DNA from: an uncultured Ruminococcus sp.
Lineage (GTDB): Bacteria; Bacillota; Clostridia; UBA1212; UBA1255
NCBI GenBank assembly: GCA_902782885.1
Contig: CACZOW010000038.1
Span: 1 to 13,221, forward strand
DNA length: 13,221 nt
Direction of reading: 5' to 3'
Shown: positions 6,041 to 11,968 of the stretch, in pieces
Numbering within the stretch: position 1 is the stretch's first letter
How the letters are laid out: each line of letters begins with the position of its first letter
Notes under the pieces: generated by a model
The model's input: the letters and a program-made list of their open reading frames with translations, nothing else
The model's database searches: none
What the model was told of the DNA's origin: nothing
Translations under genes and position numbers: made by a program

Positions 6041-7135
6041 ATGAAGCTGGGCATTGTCGGCCTCCCAAACGTAGGAAAAAGCACACTGTTCAATGCGATA
6101 ACCAAAGCCGGCGCCGAGTGCGCTAATTACCCCTTCTGCACCATTGAACCCAATGTGGGCACGGTAGCAGTCCCTGACGAACGGCTGGACCGTTTGTGCG
6201 AGATGTACTCCCCCGAAAAACGGACTCCCGCAACGGTAGAATTCGTTGACATCGCGGGACTTGTCAAGGGCGCCAGCCAGGGTGAAGGCCTGGGCAACAA
6301 ATTTTTGTCTCATATTCGCGAATGCGACGCGATCGTGCATGTAGTGCGCTGTTTTGCCTCCGATGATATCATAAGAGTCGAGAATTCGGTCAGCCCCCGC
6401 GGCGACGCGTTCACAATAAACATGGAGCTGCTGCTCAGCGATATAGAACAGGTGGAGCGGCGCATCGAGCGTACCGGAAAGATGGCGAAAAGCGGCGACC
6501 GCAAGATCCTTGCCGAACTGAAAACGCTGGAAGACATCCGCGCACACCTGGAAAAGGAACTCCCCGCCCGCTCTCTCGAGCTGGATGAAGAGGGCGAACA
6601 GATCCTGAGATCGCTGTTTCTGCTCACCGCCAAGCCGGTCATCTACGTTGCCAATATTTCCGAGGACGACGTTGCGGCTCCGATGGACTGTGAATTTGTG
6701 CGTGAGCTGGCGGAAGTCGCGGAAACTGAACACGCCGGTCTGATCTGTGTGTGCAGCCGCCTCGAAGAAGAGATCGCATCACTGGAAGACGATGAAAAAA
6801 ACGAATTCCTGCACGAACTGGGTATCGAGTCTTCCGGTCTGGACAAACTGATAAAAGCCAGCTATTCCCTGCTCGGTCTAATAAGCTTCCTCACCGCAGG
6901 GCCGAAAGAAGTGCGCGCCTGGACGATAAAGCGCGGCACCAAAGCGCCCCAGGCCGCCGGCAAGATCCACTCGGATTTTGAGAAAGGCTTCATTCGCGCC
7001 GAGATCGTCGCGTACGATGATCTGATGGCGTGCGGTACATACAATGCCGCCCGCGAAAAGGGTCTCGTTCGTTCTGAGGGCAAGGACTACGTCATGAAAG
7101 ACGGCGACGTCACTTTGTTCCGTTTTAATGTATAA
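6041..7135 (+). CDS. ychF: Ribosome-binding ATPase/GTPase YchF (OLA1 family)
   Basis: This 364-residue universally conserved TRAFAC P-loop protein is an ATP-preferring member of the Obg family that binds ribosomes and is linked to translation and oxidative-stress control. It has the P-loop GLPNVGKS at residues 7-14, switch II region DIAGLVKGAS at 70-79 with H91, and the altered G4 motif NISE (205-208) in place of NKxD, which marks ATP preference in this family. The C-terminal TGS domain (about 281-363) holds AWTIKRGTKAPQAAG, DFEKGFIRAE and the terminal LFRFNV. Length matches E. coli YchF (363). The ATG at 6041 follows GGAG at 6027-6030 by 10 nt. The gene is monocistronic with its own promoter and the strong hairpin terminator at 7162-7205. 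Confidence 0.98.
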   Translation: MKLGIVGLPNVGKSTLFNAITKAGAECANYPFCTIEPNVGTVAVPDERLDRLCEMYSPEKRTPATVEFVDIAGLVKGASQGEGLGNKFLSHIRECDAIVHVVRCFASDDIIRVENSVSPRGDAFTINMELLLSDIEQVERRIERTGKMAKSGDRKILAELKTLEDIRAHLEKELPARSLELDEEGEQILRSLFLLTAKPVIYVANISEDDVAAPMDCEFVRELAEVAETEHAGLICVCSRLEEEIASLEDDEKNEFLHELGIESSGLDKLIKASYSLLGLISFLTAGPKEVRAWTIKRGTKAPQAAGKIHSDFEKGFIRAEIVAYDDLMACGTYNAAREKGLVRSEGKDYVMKDGDVTLFRFNV

Positions 7136-7161
7136 CTGATCTTAATTGATAGTCGCAGTAA

Positions 7162-7205
7162 AGTAAAAAACAAGGCCCGCGTTCCGGCGGGCCTTGTTTT
7201 TTACT
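7162..7205. terminator. Bidirectional intrinsic terminator between ychF and mscL
   Basis: A perfect 19-bp inverted repeat (arms 7162-7180 and 7187-7205) encloses a 6-nt loop, GTTCCG. The core is CAAGGCCCGC/GCGGGCCTTG, flanked by six A on the left and six T on the right, so it gives a GC stem plus U-tract when read in either direction. It lies 26 nt after the ychF stop and 17 nt after the mscL stop and should terminate both convergent genes. Confidence 0.95.
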
Positions 7206-7222
7206 GACACTAAAGTGTAGCG

Positions 7223-7720
7223 TTACGTTCGCTGTTTCAGCAGGTCTCTGATCTCGACGAGCAGATCGGCCTCGGTAGGCTTCGCGGCCTCTTCAGCGGC
7301 TGCGGCGGCTTCGGCTTCGGCCTTGGCAGCGGCTTCGGCAGCTTCTTTTTCAGCCTTCTTGGCTTCCGCTTTAGCTTTGATCTTGTTGATAGTGCGCACT
7401 ACAATGAAGATGCACAGCGCGATGATAATGAATTCAAGAATGACCTGAATAAGATTACCGTATCTGATCGCAACTTCCTCCACCGCTTTAACGGTCTCGT
7501 TGCCTTCCGCGTCAAGAACGGCTTCTTTGGCGGGTTTGATGACCGCCTTCAGTTCGGAAAACTCGACTCCGCCGATGGCAAGACCGATGGGCGGAAGGAC
7601 GATGTCGTTCACCAGACTGGTCACGATCTTACCGAACGCGCCGCCGATGACAACGCCTACTGCCATGTCGATAACGTTGCCCTTCATGGCAAATTCTTTA
7701 AACTCTTTGAAGAATCCCAT
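7223..7720 (-). CDS. mscL: Large-conductance mechanosensitive channel MscL
   Basis: This 165-residue inner-membrane homopentameric channel opens under membrane tension to release solutes during hypo-osmotic shock. The N-terminal amphipathic helix is MGFFKEFKEFAMKGNV; TM1 (about 15-45) carries the gate-region motif DMAVGVVIGGAFGKIV and ends NDIVLPPIG; TM2 is about 88-110. The extracellular loop (about 50-87) is charged. The cytoplasmic tail (about 111-149) is an unusually long Ala/Glu/Lys-rich helix before the conserved end LLVEIRDLLKQ, which makes the protein about 30 residues longer than E. coli MscL (136). The ATG at 7720 is chosen because AAAGGAG (7729-7735) is 8 nt upstream; an in-frame GTG at 7726 is only 2 nt from it. 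It has a consensus promoter and shares the ychF terminator. Confidence 0.97.
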   Translation of the reverse strand: MGFFKEFKEFAMKGNVIDMAVGVVIGGAFGKIVTSLVNDIVLPPIGLAIGGVEFSELKAVIKPAKEAVLDAEGNETVKAVEEVAIRYGNLIQVILEFIIIALCIFIVVRTINKIKAKAEAKKAEKEAAEAAAKAEAEAAAAAEEAAKPTEADLLVEIRDLLKQRT

Positions 7721-7766
7721 ATTCACAACTCCTTTGTTTCACAAGATTGTGTTGAACACTGCGCTA

Positions 7767-7795
7767 ATTATAATCTCAATCCGCGGCGGTGTCAA
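7767..7795 (-). promoter_or_regulatory. Consensus sigma-A promoter of mscL
   Basis: On the minus strand, TTGACA (7790-7795), exactly 17 nt, then TATAAT (7767-7772): a perfect match to the housekeeping consensus with optimal spacing. The start would be near 7760, with a leader of about 40 nt to the mscL ATG. This implies strong, probably constitutive transcription. Confidence 0.88.
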
Positions 7796-7805
7796 AGCTT
7801 TTTTC

Positions 7806-7839
7806 TTGACTTCTTTCGCGAAAAGCGTTAAGGTATACG
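7806..7839 (+). promoter_or_regulatory. Possible promoter of the divergent membrane-protein gene
   Basis: TTGACT at 7806-7811 is a good -35, but the candidates for -10 are poor: TAAGGT at 17-nt spacing (7829-7834) or TATACG at 22-nt spacing (7834-7839). A perfect palindrome, TTTCGCGAAA (7814-7823), lies in the spacer and could be an operator. Some promoter must lie in this 150-nt divergent gap, but this assignment is weak. Confidence 0.3.
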
Positions 7840-7873
7840 TGCGTTTCGCAATAGATCACGGAGTACGGTTTAC

Positions 7874-8428
7874 ATGAAACGGTTTTGGGAAAATGCGGAT
7901 ATAAGACTAAGAGCGATCATACTGGCTGTGTTCATCGGTCTCCTGAACGCAGCCGCCGTGTTGCTGTTCGGCCTCGCTTCAGCGGACATAGAGCAGGCGT
8001 ACATATCGCCTTTTGCTTTCGCGTTGTCCGCGGCGGCCGCCGCTGCGCACATTGCATTCTGCATCGCCTACCGGATCTTTAAAAAGCCGGACCTTCTGCT
8101 GGGTGTGTTTTTCTACCAGTTTTTTGCGGTTATCTGCTACGTGCTCTTCTTTATCGGGTTCGTAGGCAGTGAAGGGAAAGACAGCTGGTTTACCGGATTT
8201 TTCACCGTGTTTAAATGGTGGTCGGTCGGATACCAGGATCTTATGGTGATGATCGCCCGCTTTACCGGCATCCCCTTCAGATTTTCCGGACCTGTCATTT
8301 ACCTGATCCTGACTTTGCTTACCGGCCGCGCATACATTTCCGTTCGCAAAGATATCAAATATGAAGAAACCGTTCAAAAAGAAAAAGAGTATGTAGAACG
8401 GACACGAGGCCGTCATACATACAACTGA
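7874..8428 (+). CDS. Uncharacterised multi-pass membrane protein
   Basis: This 184-residue integral membrane protein belongs to no family I recognise. Clear hydrophobic helices are at about 13-35, 46-68 (with the run SAAAAAAH), 74-97 and 139-153, with a weaker aromatic-rich amphipathic segment at about 105-128 (WFTGFFTVFKWWSVGY). The C-terminal 30 residues are highly charged (KYEETVQKEKEYVERTRGR) and probably cytoplasmic. The ATG at 7874 follows GGAG at 7860-7863 by 10 nt, inside GATCACGGAG, the same 10-mer that precedes ychF. It is divergent from mscL, which hints at an envelope role but proves nothing. No convincing terminator follows; a short ACAACT/AGTTGT inverted repeat overlaps the stop codon. 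Confidence 0.85.
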   Translation: MKRFWENADIRLRAIILAVFIGLLNAAAVLLFGLASADIEQAYISPFAFALSAAAAAAHIAFCIAYRIFKKPDLLLGVFFYQFFAVICYVLFFIGFVGSEGKDSWFTGFFTVFKWWSVGYQDLMVMIARFTGIPFRFSGPVIYLILTLLTGRAYISVRKDIKYEETVQKEKEYVERTRGRHTYN

Positions 8429-8481
8429 CAAAAGTTGTCCTGCCGTTTACTTATAATCGATTCAGGAGGGCATTTCTGTGT

Positions 8482-9948
8482 TCACTGTTCCGCACGGGAT
8501 TGAGTGAGCATCTCTTCGTGATCATCCCAGTTGCCGTGGTAAATACCCGGATAATCGGAGCGTTCATATCCCGTACCGTTGACATAATCACGCGAAAGCT
8601 GAATGATACCGGAACCGAGTTTAGGCGTACGGTACATGTCAATATATTGCAGCGCCGCGCTCAGCGCGGGTATCGCCGCGCCGGCGGATTGCGCGCGTAT
8701 AACGGTGCTTCTCAGACACGGCGCATAATTTGAAGCACATTTGCGGAAATACGGGTCCGTAAGCAGATTGACCAGCTTATTGTGGCGGTCGTACGCTTCT
8801 ATGACGCGGTTTATGCTTCTGGAGCGGGTATAAGAATTGACCTGCATCGTGCGGGCGATCGCCAGCAGATCCAGATCCCAGCTGTATCTTTCAGACGCGG
8901 TGCGCAATAAGCCGAAGCACTGTGCGAGCGCGCACAGTCCGGCAAGATACGCGGCGCGGCGCAGATCTTCCACGAATTCGCGCATATCGGCGGGATTGAC
9001 CGGCACTTGCGGAATAGCGTCGATCAGGCGTGAAGACGCGATGCGCTCCCCTTTCATATTTGACAAAAAACGCAATTCCAGAGAAGCGCCTATCACGGAA
9101 AGCGGCATTCCCAACTTGAATCCTTCGTCGCAGCACCATACGACGCTCTGACCGTAATCCACCTGATCTGAAACGACTTCCGTCACAGGCACGCCTGTCT
9201 CGGAATCTTTCCGGCTGTATATATCCGTGAACATTTCCAAAAAGTACGATTGGGACTCTGTACTGTTGATCTCGTACAGCAGTTCAACGGTCTCGTCGTT
9301 GTCAGGCGCACAAAACAGGTTGATCAGCGAGATCATTTCGGCATTGATCTCCAGAAGCGCGTATTCAAGTCCGTTGATCACCATTTTTACGTATTGGCCG
9401 GAGCCGGCGGGGCCAATATACGGTGCGCAGACGAAGCCTCCCTCATCGCGGGCGGCGATCTCCATAAAAACACTTCGCATGGCATCGTAACTCTCGTATA
9501 CGCCGCCGGGCATTATAGAAAGTCCGGCCTCTTCGCTGATCTCGCCGCGCGAAAAGCCGGTGGGAAGATAGTATACTCCCCGCGACCACTGATCCTCAAC
9601 GATACTGCCCGCCTGAATATAATTCATATCGCAGAGATTGACCAGAGCGTCGCCGCCGTCAAGCATATCGAGCACCTGTTTCAGGTACTTTGCGTTGAAC
9701 TCGCGGTCAAGGCTGAACATGAAGATCTTTCGGGGTACTTCCAGCGCGTCAATAAACGAATCCAGCTCAGGTATGAGCATGATCCCGCTCGCCGAGGCGG
9801 CATCGTGAACGACTTCCTGTTCCTCGCCCGTCAGGGTATTGAAGCCGGTCATATATACCGCGGTACTGAATCCTTTGCCGGCGATACCGGAAGCCAGCTT
9901 TACGCCGCGTCTGTCATCGCATATAACGCCAATAGTATTTTTAGTCAT
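8482..9948 (-). CDS. Degenerate 6-phosphogluconate dehydrogenase-like protein
   Basis: This 488-residue protein aligns along its whole length with 6-phosphogluconate dehydrogenase (about 470 residues) but has lost many key residues. The NADP loop GxAxxG is CDDRRG (10-15), and the NRT/NRS motif that contacts the 2'-phosphate is MTG (33-35). The substrate SGG motif is SRG (133-135), the catalytic-region His is I191, the phosphate-binding Lys of KGTGKW is lost (GQSVVW, 266-271), and the C-terminal His of GAHTYER is T459. Still present are the general-base Lys (K188 in GQYVKM), N192, E195, Y196, R293 and R453 (SRDY). SIMPGG and YHGNW are also recognisable. It is unlikely to oxidise 6-phosphogluconate with NADP; a pseudoenzyme or a new substrate is possible. 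It lies 47 nt downstream of the isomerase-like gene, probably in one operon. The ATG at 9948 has only a weak GGACGG site upstream. Confidence 0.85.
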   Translation of the reverse strand: MTKNTIGVICDDRRGVKLASGIAGKGFSTAVYMTGFNTLTGEEQEVVHDAASASGIMLIPELDSFIDALEVPRKIFMFSLDREFNAKYLKQVLDMLDGGDALVNLCDMNYIQAGSIVEDQWSRGVYYLPTGFSRGEISEEAGLSIMPGGVYESYDAMRSVFMEIAARDEGGFVCAPYIGPAGSGQYVKMVINGLEYALLEINAEMISLINLFCAPDNDETVELLYEINSTESQSYFLEMFTDIYSRKDSETGVPVTEVVSDQVDYGQSVVWCCDEGFKLGMPLSVIGASLELRFLSNMKGERIASSRLIDAIPQVPVNPADMREFVEDLRRAAYLAGLCALAQCFGLLRTASERYSWDLDLLAIARTMQVNSYTRSRSINRVIEAYDRHNKLVNLLTDPYFRKCASNYAPCLRSTVIRAQSAGAAIPALSAALQYIDMYRTPKLGSGIIQLSRDYVNGTGYERSDYPGIYHGNWDDHEEMLTQSRAEQ

Positions 9949-9995
9949 TCTGTCCGTCCGTATCGAAATAAGAAATTATATGCTCGCGCGCTTTC

Positions 9996-10811
9996 TCAAA
10001 GCCGTCTGAGGAGCCGCCGCATATAACTTATATACTGAAGAAATACAACGCCCGGTTCCTCCAGTTCCGAGTACCAGCGTTTCACCCATTCGAGCGTCAC
10101 GTAACCGGAAAAACCGTCTGCTTTCAGCAGTTTGATCGCCTCCGGCACCGGAAGATCACCATAACCCATCATACGGTATTTCAGTTTGCCTTCCTCAGTC
10201 ATTACGGAATCCTTGACGTGGAGGTAGCGAATATGCTCTTTAAGCAGGCCGTAAGTCTGTTCCGGTGTCTCACCAAAAAATCTGAACGGATGATGTACGT
10301 CCCACAGCACACCGAGTTTGGGGTCGTTGACCGCTTCGACAAGTCTGAGCAGCCGCGCCGATTCGGCAAACACACCGTTGGTCTCGATCAGCACGGTCAC
10401 GTCGGTATCCCGGGCAAAAACGCAAAGCTGTTTTAACGCGTCGGCCACAAAAGCGTCGTCAATATCTCCGCCCGGTTCGGGATTCCGGTCGCCCAGTACG
10501 CGGACAAAAGGAATTCCCAGGGCCGCGGCCAGCGAGATATACTCTTTGCCCTCGGCAAGAGTCTTTTCTATATTGTCCTTGTCGAACAAATAGCAGGCAG
10601 ACGTCAGACAGCTGAGTCTGAGGCGCATGCGCTCCAGTTTCTTTTTTACATCCGGGATCCGCTCCGGAGCAAATACAGGTATCGCGGGGGCATATATCTC
10701 TTTGGCAATACCGCGTATCTCCACCGCGTCAAAGCCCATATCCTTGGCCGTGGCCAATATTTCTTCCCAGCTCCAGTCGGGACAGCCCAGTGTAGAGAAT
10801 GCTAGTTTCAT
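9996..10811 (-). CDS. Sugar phosphate isomerase/epimerase-like TIM-barrel protein
   Basis: This 271-residue protein belongs to the xylose-isomerase-like TIM-barrel (AP endonuclease 2) superfamily, whose members isomerise or epimerise sugars, inositols or related polyols using a divalent metal. The start MKLAFSTLGCPDW is typical. Probable metal ligands are E143 (LIETNG), D171 (WDVHHP), H198 (YLHVKD) and E241 (TLEW). The family does not reveal the substrate. The ATG at 10811 is preferred over an in-frame ATG at 10847 because GGAGG (10816-10820) sits just upstream and the protein then begins exactly at the first beta strand. It has its own promoter and leader hairpin. It is followed 47 nt later by the 6PGDH-like gene, suggesting a small carbohydrate module. 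Confidence 0.92.
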   Translation of the reverse strand: MKLAFSTLGCPDWSWEEILATAKDMGFDAVEIRGIAKEIYAPAIPVFAPERIPDVKKKLERMRLRLSCLTSACYLFDKDNIEKTLAEGKEYISLAAALGIPFVRVLGDRNPEPGGDIDDAFVADALKQLCVFARDTDVTVLIETNGVFAESARLLRLVEAVNDPKLGVLWDVHHPFRFFGETPEQTYGLLKEHIRYLHVKDSVMTEEGKLKYRMMGYGDLPVPEAIKLLKADGFSGYVTLEWVKRWYSELEEPGVVFLQYISYMRRLLRRL

Positions 10812-10834
10812 AATTCCTCCGCGCTCCGTTAAGT

Positions 10835-10868
10835 CAGCCGGCAGCATCGCTCACGGTAAAGCCGGCTG
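10835..10868 (-). promoter_or_regulatory. Leader hairpin upstream of the isomerase-like gene
   Basis: An 8-bp perfect inverted repeat, CAGCCGGC/GCCGGCTG (10835-10842 and 10861-10868), encloses an 18-nt loop. It lies in the expected leader RNA between the start near 10878 and the GGAGG at 10816-10820. There is no U-tract after it, so it is not an ordinary terminator. It may be an operator or an RNA structure. Confidence 0.4.
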
Positions 10869-10884
10869 TCTGCCGTTCTCTGTA

Positions 10885-10913
10885 ATTATATAACGCTCCC
10901 CTTCCGAATTCAA
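10885..10913 (-). promoter_or_regulatory. Promoter of the isomerase / 6PGDH-like operon
   Basis: On the minus strand, -35 TTGAAT (10908-10913), a 17-nt spacer, and consensus -10 TATAAT (10885-10890). It lies about 20-45 nt after the stop of the TadE-like gene, so the two-gene carbohydrate unit can be transcribed independently of the pilus-type locus. No intrinsic terminator is visible between them. Confidence 0.7.
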
Positions 10914-10930
10914 TATTCAGAGTGAAATAA

Positions 10931-11968
10931 TCATGAGCTGTTTTCATTCTGTTCAGTATTTTCAGCTTTCTCATATCTATTCGATCGTTGATAAGGAATG
11001 ACTTCAAAAATGATATCCTTTGAATACGAATATACCATGCAGTTATTCAGGATCTGACTCTGCGCATATGAAATATCGTTTTCGGGCACAATGAGCGTCA
11101 GCCTGCGTGATGAGATCATCGCGGATGTGATCACCGGATAACCCGGCTTAAGCTGATAGTCGGAGGCATTGCTGAAGGAAGCGAACTTATCGATCATATC
11201 GCGAATCTCCTTGTTCAGTTCCTTGTCCGACTTGTAATACGGAGCCGTCAGGTCAATACTTTTAATTACTTTTGCCTCTCGCTTCTTCTCATCGTATGCG
11301 GACAATACCGGGTAGTCATACGGCAGGTTGCCTCCGAATATTGCGCGCAGTATCTTGCCGCGGGCAAAATTATTTAGCTGCCATACCGTTACTCCCGAAT
11401 CATTGAGCGCGAGCAACGGGTCGTTTCCCCGGATCCAGGCGCGGCATTTCACCGAGGAACCGACTTTCAGCCAGCCGAACAAACGGAACGAGGCATATAA
11501 TTCAATGTCGTCGCCGCCGTTAAAAAAGCGGCTGCCTGCAAATGAAAGCGATTCGGGCCTGACGTAACCGTTTTTAATAAGCGGATCCTTTTCCAGGTAG
11601 TATTCGCAGATCGTTTTACTTGCCCCGCTGTAGAGCAGATCATCCGCGCCCATCGCGCATTCCCGCAAAAAGAAAAACCGGAAAAGAACATTTCCGGCGG
11701 TGCCCGAACCGGTCTTGTCTTCAATAAAACCGCCGATGGCGGAAAGCGCGTCGTTTTCCAATTGTTCCAGCCCGTATTCGTGATACAATAGGCCGTAATC
11801 AGACATGAGCCGGGCAGTCTTGTAAAGCGCGCGGTCCAGGCAATTGACTGCAGTCACCGTCTGAACGATGCGCAGCCCAAACAGCAGTATTCCGATGATG
11901 AAGGGCATCAGCAAACACGTTTCCAATGAGGCGCTGCCGTCAATATGATACAGATTCTTTGATCTCAA
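10931..11968 (-). CDS. TadE-like pseudopilin
   Basis: This is a 345-residue membrane-anchored protein. The N-terminus DGSASLETCLLMPFIIG resembles the class III (Tad/Flp) prepilin signal: cleavage after G11 would leave Glu at +5 (E16), followed by a hydrophobic helix at about 17-40. TadE-type pseudopilins are minor components of Tad pili or related secretion machines. The remaining 300 residues would be extracellular, have no motif I recognise, and end in a Glu/Asn-rich tail. The protein is longer than classical TadE (about 150-200 residues), as in many clostridial versions. It starts at TTG (11968), which is convincing because AAAGGAGG (11978-11985) lies exactly 9 nt upstream. The first 29 nt overlap the end of the DUF5702-like gene, implying translational coupling. 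Confidence 0.8.
   Translation of the reverse strand: MRSKNLYHIDGSASLETCLLMPFIIGILLFGLRIVQTVTAVNCLDRALYKTARLMSDYGLLYHEYGLEQLENDALSAIGGFIEDKTGSGTAGNVLFRFFFLRECAMGADDLLYSGASKTICEYYLEKDPLIKNGYVRPESLSFAGSRFFNGGDDIELYASFRLFGWLKVGSSVKCRAWIRGNDPLLALNDSGVTVWQLNNFARGKILRAIFGGNLPYDYPVLSAYDEKKREAKVIKSIDLTAPYYKSDKELNKEIRDMIDKFASFSNASDYQLKPGYPVITSAMISSRRLTLIVPENDISYAQSQILNNCMVYSYSKDIIFEVIPYQRSNRYEKAENTEQNENSS

Noticed and set aside
6023..6733. 236-codon minus-strand open frame opposite ychF
   Set aside because: Antisense to a universally conserved gene with intact P-loop and TGS motifs; no domain seen in the antisense frame.
8421..8438. ACAACT/AGTTGT inverted repeat overlapping the stop of the membrane-protein gene
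   Set aside because: The stem is only 6 bp and AT-rich with no T-tract after it, so it is not a credible terminator.
8452..8507. TATAAT at 8452-8457, AGGAGGG at 8465-8470 and a GTG start at 8478 on the plus strand
   Set aside because: The frame ends after nine codons, there is no -35 at proper distance (TTGTCC is only 11 nt away), and it runs antisense into the end of the 6PGDH-like gene. Most likely coincidence.
9250..10026. 258-codon plus-strand open frame opposite the 6PGDH-like gene
   Set aside because: The minus frame aligns with 6PGDH end to end, so the plus frame is a shadow.
10812..10847. Upstream in-frame ATG (10847) for the isomerase-like gene
   Set aside because: It would add 12 residues unlike the family, and the GGAGG at 10816-10820 serves the ATG at 10811.
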